Positions 38,862 to 47,978 of a stretch of 64,000 nucleotides of DNA are shown one piece after another. A program made the translations under genes and the position numbers. The notes beneath the pieces were generated by a model. That model saw only the letters and a program-made list of their open reading frames with translations, ran no database searches and had not been told where the DNA came from. How positions within the stretch are numbered: position 1 is the first letter of the stretch; each line of letters begins with the position of its first letter. Source of the stretch: Nitrosomonas sp. (GTDB taxonomy: Bacteria > Pseudomonadota > Gammaproteobacteria > Burkholderiales > Nitrosomonadaceae); contig JAGNZK010000005.1 of NCBI GenBank assembly GCA_017984435.1, forward strand, positions 16,976-80,975. Reading direction: 5' to 3'.

Positions 38862-40004
38862 TTAAACAGCATGTTTGGGTTGATCCAGTCCATCAGGAAC
38901 CGGCACATCAGCCGGTGGCACGGGCGCATTACCACCGTATTCGTTATAACGTCTGAGTTGAAATACATACGCCAACACTTCAGCCACTGCGGTATAGAGT
39001 TTTTCAGGTATTTCACTCTCCAATTCAGCGTGGTAATACAAAGCACGCGCAAGCGGCGGCGCTTCCAGAATCGGCACACGATGCTCTTCCGCCATTTCAC
39101 GGATACGTGCGGCTAGCAGATGTACGCCTTTTGCAACCACTGTAGGCGCCCGCATGGTTTCACTTTTATACTTGAGCGCCACGGCATAATGCGTCGGGTT
39201 AGTTACAATGACGTCTGCGTTAGGTATCTCAGCCATCATGCGGCGACGTGCAGCTTCACGTTGCAAACCACGAATGCGGGCTTTCACAAAAGGATCGCCT
39301 TCGTCTTCTTTATGTTCCTTGCGTATCTCTTCCTTAGTCATGCGCAGTTGCTTTGCATGCTCCCAAAGCTGAAATGGCACATCGATCACAGCAATCAATG
39401 CCATCGCGCCCACAGTCAGTAGAAAACTCATCGCCAAATATTCGCCAGTTTGACTGATTCCGGAATCCACCGGCACCGTCAATAACGCCATCACTTCTTC
39501 TTTGTTGTGCCAAATAATCAGCACTGCTACACCGCCGATCACAATGGTTTTAGCGATTGCTTTTACCAGCTCAACCAAGCTGCGCATTGAGAATATTCTG
39601 CCAAAACCTTTAATGGGATTGATACGATCGAACTTGGGCATCAGTGCTTTGGCGCTGATCATCCAACCGCTTAATAGCATGGGTGCGAAAAACGCTACGA
39701 TAATTAGCAAAAGAAGTAAGGGAGCAATTGCAATTAAACCCTCCAGCGCAAGCTCATAGAAACGAATCAGCATCAAATCAGGTTGAAACGCCAACTCCCG
39801 TTCCAATTGCATGCCTACTTTCATGATTCTCAGGAGCTTATCCATCAGATCGGCACCCAAAAACACCATGCCGGCGGCAGCCACCATTAATAAGGCAAAT
39901 GTCGTCAATTCTTGAGAACGTGCAACCTGCCCTTCCTCTCGCGCTTTCTCAATGCGCTTGGGCGTCGCCGGTTCTGTACGTTCTAGATCACTTTCTTCAG
40001 ACAT
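38862..40004 (-). CDS. flhB: flagellar export switch protein FlhB
   Basis: 380 residues from the ATG at 40004 (MSEESDLERTEPATPKRIEKAREEGQVARS), with GGAG 8 nt upstream. A longer in-frame start at 40082 would add 26 unconserved residues. Four membrane helices lie in residues 30-215, and the cytoplasmic domain has the autocleavage site VTNPTHYAVALKY. FlhB switches export from hook to filament proteins after cleavage at NPTH. It heads the minus-strand flagellar operon. Confidence 0.97.
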   Translation of the reverse strand: MSEESDLERTEPATPKRIEKAREEGQVARSQELTTFALLMVAAAGMVFLGADLMDKLLRIMKVGMQLERELAFQPDLMLIRFYELALEGLIAIAPLLLLLIIVAFFAPMLLSGWMISAKALMPKFDRINPIKGFGRIFSMRSLVELVKAIAKTIVIGGVAVLIIWHNKEEVMALLTVPVDSGISQTGEYLAMSFLLTVGAMALIAVIDVPFQLWEHAKQLRMTKEEIRKEHKEDEGDPFVKARIRGLQREAARRRMMAEIPNADVIVTNPTHYAVALKYKSETMRAPTVVAKGVHLLAARIREMAEEHRVPILEAPPLARALYYHAELESEIPEKLYTAVAEVLAYVFQLRRYNEYGGNAPVPPADVPVPDGLDQPKHAV

Positions 40005-40296
40005 GACAAACTCCAAATTGCTTACAAATGAATTATCATGGTGGTTGCCCTGATCTGATACTAAGAACAAACAAGGAATCATCCCCTTTATTCATGCAAT
40101 GTTGGAGAAAGCCGCCTACTGCAATTTCTATCAATAGATTAGGGCGTAATAATCTATTAAATGCCTTATCTTGAGCACCCCGAGAAGTCTCTAAATAACC
40201 CGCATTTATGATTTCGGATACAGTGAAGAATCAAACCTTATCGATCCCTCGCCACGTTCGAAATCACAGCTGATTAACCGTTGATTGAACGAGAAT
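40005..40296. promoter_or_regulatory. divergent control region of flhB operon and acylase gene
   Basis: 292 bp without a supported gene. AATAGATT (40133-40140) and AATCTATT (40151-40158) form a perfect 8-bp inverted repeat with a 10-bp spacer, 130 bp upstream of flhB. It is a candidate binding site for a flagellar master regulator or another factor, but I cannot match it to a known consensus. I see no sigma-28 or sigma-54 promoter here. Confidence 0.35.
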
Positions 40297-42690
40297 ATGC
40301 AGTCTACTTTACGTTTCATCTGTTACTTCCTGGCAACAAGCCTATTAATCGCCTGTTTATTCATTATCACAACCGGATTACTGCTGCGTGGCAGCTTGCC
40401 GCAATATGATGGAGAAACGGTTTTATCCGGATTATCTTCCTCAGTATCGATCGACAGAGATACGCTCGGCAGCGTCACTTTTACCGGTCAGGATCGTCTG
40501 GATCTGGCAATGGCGATGGGCTACGTGCATGCGCAAGAGCGTTTCTTTGAAATGGACTTAATGCGCCGGCAGGCTGCCGGTGAACTGGCGAAATTATTGG
40601 GTAGCGGTTTGATCACCCATGATCGCAAAGCGCGGCAATTTCGTATGCGATCACGCGCTTCAGCAGTATTGCAGCAACTCCCGGCTGAGCAACTGCAATT
40701 ACTCGATGCGTATCGGATCGGCGTCAATCAAGGCATGCAAGCACTGGCTGTACGCCCTTTTCCGTATTTGCTAACGCAAACCCAACCAGCCGCGTGGCGC
40801 AATGAAGACAGCATTCTGGTGATTTACGCGATGTTTTTTACTCTGAATGAAGCAAATATTTCTCGTGAACTGAAACTATCCAGCATGCGCGCAGCATTGC
40901 CCGATGCAGTTTATCAATTTCTGACAACACCTGCCGGCAGTTGGGATGCACCGTTGATGGATGAACCGTTTGCATTGCCGGAACTGCCATCAGCCGCTGA
41001 CATTAATCTGCAAGCATTGGATGAGCACTTATTCAAAGACGATCATTTAACCGCGGAGCATTCGCCCGGAAGCAACAGTTTCGCGGTTTCCGGTGCCTTG
41101 GCGGATGGCGCTGCCTTGGTAGCTAATGACATGCATCTGACATTGCGAGTGCCCAATCTATGGTTTCGCACACGTCTCATTTATCCTTCCGCAACGTCAT
41201 CCGGTCATCATGACATCAGCGGCATCAGTTTACCGGGCGTCCCTTCGATCATCATCGGATCCAACCGCCATATTGCCTGGAGCTTCACCAACAGCCACGG
41301 CGATTTCGCCGACTGGGTACGAGTAAAAATCGATGAAAAAGATAACACACGCTATTTCGGTGCAACAGGCTGGAAACCGCTTAATATCATTCAGGAAACG
41401 ATCCATGTTCGCGATGCCCCGGATGAAATACTCACGATTTCTGAAACCGAATGGGGCCCCATCATGGCACAGGATCATGATGAAACCCCATTGGCGCTAG
41501 TCTGGACAGCACTGCAACCCGAAGCCATCAATCTAAAGCTGATTGAATTGGAACACACACAAACAACCGGACAAGCGGCAAGAATCGCACAACTGGCAGG
41601 CATGCCGGTACAGAATTTTATCGTCGGTGATCGCACTGGCAACATCAGTTGGACGCTCGCAGGGCGCATCCCGGCTCGATCCGGCAATTATGATCCGCAA
41701 GTCCCCGTCGACTGGACACCCCCTGATACCGGCTGGAACGGTTGGTTGGATGTCGAGCAATATCCACTGATCAACAATCCGGTTTCACAACGATTATGGT
41801 CCGCGAACTCGCGCGCCGTCTCGGGTAATCAGCTTGCACTTCTGGGCAATGGCGGCTATGACCTGGGCGCGCGAGCCACGCAAATCCGCGACAGCTTATT
41901 GGTACGCGACCAATTTACCGTTGCCGATATGCAAGCCATCCAACTGGATTATCGCGCATTGTTATTAACGCACTGGTATCAATTACTGAAAATCACATTG
42001 GAATCGACTGACGGTAACTTACCATGGGTTGCCGCGCTGAAAACTGCGTTAGATGATTGGGATGGACAAGCCTCGGCGAATTCTGTCGCCTATCGTACAG
42101 TACGCACGTATCGCTATGAAGTGATGGAAACCGTGTTAAACGGCTTTGCCGCGCAGGTACGACAACAGGATGCAACTTTTAAGCTTCCCAGACTCAGCCA
42201 GGCAGAATGGATTGTATGGCAATTACTTGAGCGCCAACCTCACCACCTGCTACCACTACCATACAAAAATTGGGAAGAACTGCTGAATCGTAGTGCACAA
42301 AATATTGCAGCACAACTACAACGAAACGGCGGAATTACTGAACGCAACTGGGGCGAATACAACGCTGCACGAATCAGGCACCCACTAAGCCAGAAACTAC
42401 CCGCATGGATTGCACAATGGCTGGATATGCCGAATGATCCGTTGCCCGGTGATCACAACATGCCGCGCGTCCAATCCCCTGATTTTGGCGCTTCACAGCG
42501 CTCAGCCGTAGCACCTGGCCAAGAAGAACAAGGTTATCTGGACATGCCGGGTGGACAAAGTGGACATCCGCTATCACCTTATTATGGCAGCGGTCATGCC
42601 AATTGGGTTAGCGGAAAACCGACGCCGTTTCTCCCCGGTGCACCTGAAAAGCAAATGAAGTTTATTCCCATCAGTTCGCAATCGAACTGA
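40297..42690 (+). CDS. penicillin acylase family (Ntn-hydrolase) protein
   Basis: 797 residues from the ATG at 40297; a TTG four codons earlier is less likely. An N-terminal hydrophobic signal or anchor (FICYFLATSLLIACLFIITTGLLL) leads to an alpha-chain-like region with MGYVHAQERFFEMDLMRRQAAGELA. Precursor cleavage should occur before the Ser of PGSNSFAVSG near residue 259, the new N-terminal nucleophile. The beta chain has ANDMHL, IVGDRTGNISWTLAGRIP and a C-terminal GGQSGHPLSPYYGSGHANW motif. These periplasmic enzymes cleave amides such as acyl-homoserine lactones or beta-lactam side chains. The substrate here is unknown. Confidence 0.9.
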   Translation: MQSTLRFICYFLATSLLIACLFIITTGLLLRGSLPQYDGETVLSGLSSSVSIDRDTLGSVTFTGQDRLDLAMAMGYVHAQERFFEMDLMRRQAAGELAKLLGSGLITHDRKARQFRMRSRASAVLQQLPAEQLQLLDAYRIGVNQGMQALAVRPFPYLLTQTQPAAWRNEDSILVIYAMFFTLNEANISRELKLSSMRAALPDAVYQFLTTPAGSWDAPLMDEPFALPELPSAADINLQALDEHLFKDDHLTAEHSPGSNSFAVSGALADGAALVANDMHLTLRVPNLWFRTRLIYPSATSSGHHDISGISLPGVPSIIIGSNRHIAWSFTNSHGDFADWVRVKIDEKDNTRYFGATGWKPLNIIQETIHVRDAPDEILTISETEWGPIMAQDHDETPLALVWTALQPEAINLKLIELEHTQTTGQAARIAQLAGMPVQNFIVGDRTGNISWTLAGRIPARSGNYDPQVPVDWTPPDTGWNGWLDVEQYPLINNPVSQRLWSANSRAVSGNQLALLGNGGYDLGARATQIRDSLLVRDQFTVADMQAIQLDYRALLLTHWYQLLKITLESTDGNLPWVAALKTALDDWDGQASANSVAYRTVRTYRYEVMETVLNGFAAQVRQQDATFKLPRLSQAEWIVWQLLERQPHHLLPLPYKNWEELLNRSAQNIAAQLQRNGGITERNWGEYNAARIRHPLSQKLPAWIAQWLDMPNDPLPGDHNMPRVQSPDFGASQRSAVAPGQEEQGYLDMPGGQSGHPLSPYYGSGHANWVSGKPTPFLPGAPEKQMKFIPISSQSN

Positions 42691-42794
42691 TGACCTATGA
42701 ATCCACTTGATAGATAAGAAATAGGAATCATAAAAAGGCTGTTTAGCTTCGCTGCAAAGCAAATCCAGAATATATTTGATTATGATTGTCCGAT

Positions 42795-45515
42795 TTAAAA
42801 CTGATAACTCCACGTAGCTGCTAATGATCCTTGACGATCCAATTGGAATCCGTTGAAATCACTCCTAACCGGTTGTATCCATTCAAAGCCGAAACGATTA
42901 CCGGCAAACCGCCCGCCCGGGATGATGGCATTCAGTCCCAACCCGATATCCCAGAATTGTCCGCCATAATTTGCGGGAAAATCCATCGGGCCAATCCGCG
43001 CGTTGAACGAATCAAAGTCGCGATGTATCGCACCTTGCAAGGTATACGCACCACGCACAGAAGCGGTCAGCCACTGTGTCAAGTCATAACCGCCCCAGGT
43101 GGTCGCTTGAAACATATCGCCCAAGCGATAACCGGATTTGTTTTTTTCTTCCAGGCGTTTGACGCCACTCAGTTGCGCACCCCAGGACCAGCGGCTTTTT
43201 TCACCGGCATACGTCAGGCTGGGCATAAAATCCCAGGTACCGCTACCCAATTGCATGCCGAAATGGATCAATCCGCCGTCAATCTTGGCCATGCGACGTA
43301 ACTCGATATCCACCTTTCCGGTCGGCGCACTGAGTCCAAGATTCATATGGACACGATGACCTGGAATATTAATCAGCTTCACTAACGATGAAAAATAAGT
43401 ATCCCCAACCGCACCGGTTTCATGACCTGCCGCGCCGGTATGTTCGTGCACACCCGGTACGGGGGGCGGGGCTCCGGACAGTCTGCGCAGATTCATATCC
43501 ATGTCCATGAATGTGGGCATCAGCATCACGTTCCACCATTTGGTGGGTGCATACATAATGTCGAGCATATGCATGCGCATATTCATAAAAGTCGGCGTAA
43601 ACCGACACGGCACTGCATCGCTACAACCCTGATCGACGATGATCTGGTCAGCTATACTATGGGCACCATGCATCATATTTCCACCGGTCCAGTTATACAT
43701 AAATCGGTATCCCGCCATGAAATCCCCCGGTTTATCGAGCATATGACCAAACATGATACCTGCGGGGGGAATTTTGTGATGGTGATGCGAGGAAGTATGC
43801 ACATGGGATCCGGAAGATCCGCTGGAACCTCCCATCGGCAGAGAAGTAGTCGGCTCAATATCAAACTTTATTGCGGCATTCGCCACATAGTAATCAAAAT
43901 CGGCAAAACTGTTATTGCCGCTGCCGATCTGCATCGAGCTGGCGCGGGTGTAGTATTCAAAACCGGCTTCCAGCGCAACGCCTTTGCCAAGCATTTTACT
44001 CAATACCACGCCACCGCTTAATGCGCCAAAACCCGCCAGACGATGATCACTGGAAAAATTCTCGGGTAATTTCCCGGCATCATAAGTAACGAATTTGGGT
44101 TGCACGGTTTGAGACAAGGCATCGTCAATTCGATTGCCGTTCTGGTCTACATAATTAAAAAAACCGTCTCGAAAATATTGCTCATTAGGATTCTTGGGAT
44201 TGAAAAAGATTTCTCGTCCTAGATTATCAACTGCTTGTTTTTGAAAAACTTGTTGTGAGAATAAATAAGGCCGATAAAAACTGGCAGCATCTTGCGAGTA
44301 ATAGCGAATACGCGGTGTCAATGTCCATCCGTTACCAAGCGGCTGTACCCAATTTGCATCAAAGGTATGGGTATTGATGCCCCAATCGTCTACCGACAAC
44401 CGGTAACCAAGATGCAATGCCGCATTAAACGGGCTGATATATTGAATATATTTTGTGTTTAAGGCCACCTGATTACGAATATCCGGGCGCTGCTCAATCA
44501 GTGCGCGTACCTTCCCAGTAACTAAGCCTGATTGCCCATTGTTCAATTCAGCCGGATCAATAAAAATAACCGACATCGTTTTATAAGGATTCTCCTGAAA
44601 ACCATTGCTATGGGTATAACCGATATTGACATCCAGCAATGCATTCTTGGTCAACACCTGCGACACACCGACATTCGTCACCCAATCCTGCCGATTACCT
44701 TGCAGGATCTCAGAACCACCACGATTTACAATTTGTGACGCATAGGCAGTCTTCGTAATATAAGGGGATGAATCATGATCCAGGATTGCGCCGATTTCAC
44801 TATGCGTATACCCGCCATTAAATTTAACGCTGGTCAATTTTTGGTTAAAATCAAGACGCCCACCGATACTGCCAAAACTTGACTTATAGTCACGCTCTCG
44901 TGAAAAACCACCTGCCACATTGATGGCCACTTCATTCCATTCATGACTTAAACCGAAAGTGGCTTGGCGACGTGTTTCCGGCGAGGCTGACGACATGACC
45001 ATCACGGATCGGGGATCGACGACTCCCGATGATTGTTTCGTGATGGGATCTCGTCCAATCGGATTTAAATCACGGTCTAATAACACATTGCTCTGTAGAA
45101 GCGGAGATGCGCCAACCACCACCCCATTATTGAAATATGCACGATTACCGCCATCGGTAGCCAATGGTGTTGTTGTTACGGGTGTCGCGCCCGACCAGGT
45201 ATCCTGTGTATAACCAAAAGTAAATTTGGTGCGATCAGTCAGAGAGAAAATACCACTGCCATGCAAAACGTCGGCACTGATGGGTTTTAGGCTGGGAACG
45301 CCATACAGATTACGCTCGCCTTCCTGGTAGCGGCTATATTGAAAATTAATCCGGTCTTTTCCGATAGCATGTCCAGGTGTGATTAACAAACCAGGCAATA
45401 CCAATGCGGCAGAAGTAAGTGCGTGAAGCGTATTCCGTGATTTTACAGGTGGTGCTTCCAAAGTACCCGATTGATGGCTGCTGCCCTGACGCAAGGGCAT
45501 ACTATTTCGTTGCAA
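42795..45515 (-). CDS. DUF3570 outer-membrane barrel fused to a Met/His-rich metal-type barrel
   Basis: 906 residues from a TTG at 45515 that has AGGTGA 7 nt upstream; the first ATG (45500) is too far from it. A signal-like segment (LTSAALVLPGLLITPGHA) ends near residue 50. Residues 55-565 look like a DUF3570 barrel (YQEGERNLYGV, YTQDTWSGATP, GGFSRERDY). A linker with SSGSSGSHVHTSSHHHH leads to a second barrel (580-906) rich in Met and His (MRMHMLDIMYAP, MLMPTFMDMDMNLRR, GLSAPTGKVDI), like the 'transporter' proteins found beside copper genes. DUF3570 proteins are normally about half this size. It ends a set with TlpA and DUF4266 genes. Confidence 0.82.
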   Translation of the reverse strand: MQRNSMPLRQGSSHQSGTLEAPPVKSRNTLHALTSAALVLPGLLITPGHAIGKDRINFQYSRYQEGERNLYGVPSLKPISADVLHGSGIFSLTDRTKFTFGYTQDTWSGATPVTTTPLATDGGNRAYFNNGVVVGASPLLQSNVLLDRDLNPIGRDPITKQSSGVVDPRSVMVMSSASPETRRQATFGLSHEWNEVAINVAGGFSRERDYKSSFGSIGGRLDFNQKLTSVKFNGGYTHSEIGAILDHDSSPYITKTAYASQIVNRGGSEILQGNRQDWVTNVGVSQVLTKNALLDVNIGYTHSNGFQENPYKTMSVIFIDPAELNNGQSGLVTGKVRALIEQRPDIRNQVALNTKYIQYISPFNAALHLGYRLSVDDWGINTHTFDANWVQPLGNGWTLTPRIRYYSQDAASFYRPYLFSQQVFQKQAVDNLGREIFFNPKNPNEQYFRDGFFNYVDQNGNRIDDALSQTVQPKFVTYDAGKLPENFSSDHRLAGFGALSGGVVLSKMLGKGVALEAGFEYYTRASSMQIGSGNNSFADFDYYVANAAIKFDIEPTTSLPMGGSSGSSGSHVHTSSHHHHKIPPAGIMFGHMLDKPGDFMAGYRFMYNWTGGNMMHGAHSIADQIIVDQGCSDAVPCRFTPTFMNMRMHMLDIMYAPTKWWNVMLMPTFMDMDMNLRRLSGAPPPVPGVHEHTGAAGHETGAVGDTYFSSLVKLINIPGHRVHMNLGLSAPTGKVDIELRRMAKIDGGLIHFGMQLGSGTWDFMPSLTYAGEKSRWSWGAQLSGVKRLEEKNKSGYRLGDMFQATTWGGYDLTQWLTASVRGAYTLQGAIHRDFDSFNARIGPMDFPANYGGQFWDIGLGLNAIIPGGRFAGNRFGFEWIQPVRSDFNGFQLDRQGSLAATWSYQF

Positions 45516-45552
45516 ATTTTATTCACCTGAAAAAATCTTAACGGGGATTCGC

Positions 45553-45786
45553 TTAATAACAACCACATCCACCGCCACCCGAAGAGGATTTATGGCTTGG
45601 CGCTGCTTCGCGACTGCTGTAGTTATGCGATTGTAATTCACTTTGCAGAGGATGTGGATCCAGTTCCATCTCAGGTTTCGCAAGAATGCCACGTTCCCAT
45701 GGTGCGATATTGACACAACCGGTTCCCCCAATACCCATTGCGAGTATGGATCCGAGAATCGTTGCATAATAGCGAATTTTTCTCAT
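45553..45786 (-). CDS. DUF4266 lipoprotein with C-terminal GGGGCGCY
   Basis: 77 residues from the ATG at 45786; a TTG at 45798 would add four and has GAGGGA 10 nt upstream, so the start is uncertain. A short signal ends in the lipobox GGTGC. The mature part holds WERGILAKPEMELDPHPLQSELQSHNYSSREAA and ends SSSGGGGCGCY. This matches the DUF4266 pattern as I know it, with a fixed Gly-Cys-Gly-Cys tail. Function unknown. The paired cysteines next to a TlpA-type oxidoreductase gene (27 bp upstream) suggest a thiol or metal role at the outer membrane. Confidence 0.82.
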   Translation of the reverse strand: MRKIRYYATILGSILAMGIGGTGCVNIAPWERGILAKPEMELDPHPLQSELQSHNYSSREAAPSHKSSSGGGGCGCY

Positions 45787-45813
45787 GAAGTAATACAAAT
45801 ATAAAAAATCCCT

Positions 45814-46323
45814 CTATTTCTCAGGTTCCATCACCAATTGCGTAATCAATTCACGCAATTTCTCAGATTCATCCGGGCGGAACCCTTGATGAATATGACG
45901 AATGTTCCCTTTCCGATCAATCAAATAGGAAGTTGGCATTGCCATTACCTCAAGACCTTTGGCGCATTGCTTACTTGGATCCGCAACAATCGAAAAATCG
46001 ACTGGATTTTTAGCAAGAAAATCCTCAGCGTCTGCAATTTTCTCATCCAGATTGATACCAATTACGTGCAGACCTTTATCTTTCAATTCATGATCCAGTT
46101 GATTTAGAAAAGGAAAAGACTTGACGCAGGGAGGACACCAGGATGCCCAGAAATCCATGTAGACAACTTTTCCCTTAAATTCTTGTAAATCATGCGCAGG
46201 CTTGCCATCTAATGTCGTTAATGCACAAGCAGACGATACCTGTTCCAAATGCTCCGCGAATGAAGTTTTCACCAACAAAACCAGCATCGCAAACACAAAA
46301 CATAGTAATTTTATTTTCTTCAT
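45814..46323 (-). CDS. TlpA-like periplasmic thioredoxin-fold oxidoreductase
   Basis: 169 residues from the ATG at 46323, with GAGGTAA about 8 nt upstream; a longer start at 46359 would mask the signal. A signal peptide ends at TSFA before EHLEQ. The thioredoxin fold has the active site WASWCPPCVKSFPFL and the cis-Pro loop AMPTSYLID. Such proteins reduce periplasmic disulfides in cytochrome or copper-site assembly. The gene lies 49 bp after a small secreted-protein gene and 27 bp before the DUF4266 gene, so these four genes form one unit ending in the double-barrel protein. Confidence 0.9.
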   Translation of the reverse strand: MKKIKLLCFVFAMLVLLVKTSFAEHLEQVSSACALTTLDGKPAHDLQEFKGKVVYMDFWASWCPPCVKSFPFLNQLDHELKDKGLHVIGINLDEKIADAEDFLAKNPVDFSIVADPSKQCAKGLEVMAMPTSYLIDRKGNIRHIHQGFRPDESEKLRELITQLVMEPEK

Positions 46324-46372
46324 TTGGGCATTACCTCGATTAATTGGGTTAATAGCCAATAAATCAATCCAC

Positions 46373-46831
46373 TCACTTAAACTGTTGAACAGTAATATCT
46401 GTTCCAGTATGTACGTTATTCGCTGTCATACAGTGATAACTGACCAAGAACGATCGCGCACCCGCACCGGTTTTGTTTACCAGCAATAAATATACGCCAT
46501 TTCCGCCTTGCACACTGACTTCAGGACTGGAATTCGTATCTCCTGAAACGAAATCGGTCGTGCTGATTGCACTATTGCCTTTGATGATTTGCAAATTAAC
46601 CAACAGATTAGCTTGTGGTGGCGAAGTATCTCGGACACTGGCTACCAGATGATCCGCAGAACCATTGCCATCGTCAAAACAAGTTACTAAGGCATATCCG
46701 GTAAAGCTCGCGACATTACCATCGGGATCCATGGTAGCACCCGCATCATGCGCGCTACTTAATCCAGTATAGCCAGCTGCGACCATAATGAAAATCACTT
46801 GCAAATACTTTTGTACTTTGATTTTCCACAT
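46373..46831 (-). CDS. small secreted protein, CFDDGNG family, copy B
   Basis: 152 residues that I do not recognise. A signal peptide (YLQVIFIMVAAGYTGLSSA) would leave mature HDAGATMDPDG, an N-terminal His. The core has VTCFDDGNGSADHLVASVRD and a tail with SYHCMTANNVHTGTDI. The two Cys (TCFDD and YHCMT) could form a disulfide. It is clearly paralogous to the protein at 47979-48443. RBS GAGGA upstream. It starts a new unit after a terminator and is followed by tlpA-like, DUF4266 and the double-barrel gene. Confidence 0.75.
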   Translation of the reverse strand: MWKIKVQKYLQVIFIMVAAGYTGLSSAHDAGATMDPDGNVASFTGYALVTCFDDGNGSADHLVASVRDTSPPQANLLVNLQIIKGNSAISTTDFVSGDTNSSPEVSVQGGNGVYLLLVNKTGAGARSFLVSYHCMTANNVHTGTDITVQQFK

Positions 46832-46893
46832 TTTATCAATCCTCTATCACTGTTAGGTGTTCATATTGGCGCAAACAGTTTTTGTAGTTTCTT

Positions 46894-46935
46894 AAAAAAA
46901 CCTCGCTCTAAATAAGGAAGGAGGAAAGAGCGAGG
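46894..46935 (-). terminator. intrinsic terminator after the YcnI-like gene A
   Basis: On the minus strand, CCTCGCTCT and AGAGCGAGG form a perfect 9-bp stem (46901-46909 with 46927-46935), followed directly by TTTTTTTAAG. This is a textbook rho-independent terminator 38 bp past the stop of the gene at 46973-47707. It separates that gene from the next unit. Confidence 0.88.
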
Positions 46936-46972
46936 GTCTTACAACATTAATTAGCGTTAAATACGCTGGCAA

Positions 46973-47707
46973 TTACTGTGGCCAAACTTGATTACCATCT
47001 AAAATGATCGGCATATCACGATTAATTTGCGCGGCTGAAGGTTTTACTTCAACTACCTGACCTACTCCTCCACACGAATCCGGCAAAGCACTGGTGCGAG
47101 TAATGGTCAATGATGCTGCACCATCTTCCCCGACACGATCATAAGGCGTACCCAATCCTGAGAGCGTCCACCGATTAATTGTTTCATCGCTAAATCCGGA
47201 AATGGGCGTGATTGCACAAATATCGACAATCGATACATGGAATTTCACACTGGCGGCACAGGATTCTGGTTCAATAATCGCTGCACTGGTTCTGAATGGA
47301 ATAAAACCAGTCATGTCATGCGGCAATGAATCACCACCACCGGCCCAGAAACCCGAGACATTCCCATTGGCATCCACTTTCTCACCTTGAAAGGTAAAAA
47401 CAGCTTTGCTATAAACCTTTTGATTCAGATTTCCCCAATTTTGCACAAAATCGACCAATACACCCGTATGCGGTTGACCATCCACTGTAATCGTCGAATC
47501 CTCGCCATCCGGAAACACCACGCTGGTACCTATCACATTGCGCTCGCCACAACCATGGCCAACTACAACGTTATTAGATACTCTGACACCCTCAGTGATT
47601 GTCGGTGTTTCCATCACAGTATGGGCAAATGCATTATGTCCGATCACTGTTGCTGCCACGGCAATTATCGAAGCGGTAGCAATTTTAAATTTACGATTTG
47701 TATACAT
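46973..47707 (-). CDS. exported YcnI/DUF1775-like protein, copy A
   Basis: 244 residues from the ATG at 47707, with GGAAGA 8 nt upstream; a GTG at 47746 lacks an RBS. The signal peptide ends NAFA, so the mature protein begins HTVMETPTI. The stretch VVVGHGCGERNVIGTSVVFPDG resembles the VGHGCxGxxT element of DUF1775 (YcnI) copper proteins, which also have an N-terminal His that binds Cu. Five Cys occur in the mature protein (HGCG, ESCA, DICAI and DSCGG among them), enough for two disulfides. The end is PSAAQINRDMPI...NQVWP. Copper binding is inferred. A paralogue lies at 49186-49938. Confidence 0.72.
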   Translation of the reverse strand: MYTNRKFKIATASIIAVAATVIGHNAFAHTVMETPTITEGVRVSNNVVVGHGCGERNVIGTSVVFPDGEDSTITVDGQPHTGVLVDFVQNWGNLNQKVYSKAVFTFQGEKVDANGNVSGFWAGGGDSLPHDMTGFIPFRTSAAIIEPESCAASVKFHVSIVDICAITPISGFSDETINRWTLSGLGTPYDRVGEDGAASLTITRTSALPDSCGGVGQVVEVKPSAAQINRDMPIILDGNQVWPQ

Positions 47708-47798
47708 ATTCTTATCTTCCAGTTTATTTATTAAAGTTTTCTGCACAGATTGACCGATTCAAATTTTTAATCAGAATAGCCTGAACTGAACACTCTTT

Positions 47799-47804
47799 TG
47801 TCAA
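47799..47804 (-). promoter_or_regulatory. candidate -35 box for the YcnI-like gene A
   Basis: The minus strand reads TTGACA here, a perfect -35 hexamer about 92 bp before the ATG. The best -10 (TATTCT at 47773-47778) is 20 bp away, too far for a strong promoter. That would fit dependence on an activator at the palindrome 47851-47867. Confidence 0.35.
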
Positions 47805-47850
47805 TCTAGCCGCACTTTGATTATCTGATTCCGAAATAGAAATATCAATG

Positions 47851-47867
47851 CGACAAATTGTCGCACC
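47851..47867. promoter_or_regulatory. operator-like palindrome TGCGACAA-A-TTGTCGCA
   Basis: A perfect 17-bp palindrome with 8-bp arms, 144 bp upstream of the YcnI-like gene A. An almost identical site precedes the paralogue at 50137-50153. The core GCGAC-N5-GTCGC resembles sites described for RegA/PrrA/RegR-type redox regulators, but the regulator here is unknown. Confidence 0.65.
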
Positions 47868-47931
47868 CGGCTGTTATGCCGATTATGAGGCAACAAAATA
47901 AGAAGGATCTTGAAGAAATCAGAGAGTATCT

Positions 47932-47959
47932 CCCGGTGCTTTCTTTCAAAAGCATCGGG
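47932..47959 (-). terminator. stable hairpin after CFDDGNG copy A
   Basis: CCCGGTGCTTT (47932-47942) and AAAGCATCGGG (47949-47959) pair over 11 bp with one G-U and a 6-nt loop, just past the stop at 47979 on the minus strand. There is no T-run, so it may be a weak terminator or a 3' end stabiliser. Confidence 0.5.
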
Positions 47960-47978
47960 AAATTGATATTGCTCAAAC

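Noticed and set aside
43422-44021. 199-codon plus-strand open frame opposite the double-barrel gene
   Set aside because: It is a His/Arg-rich mirror of the Met/His-rich coding strand, with no RBS or family resemblance.
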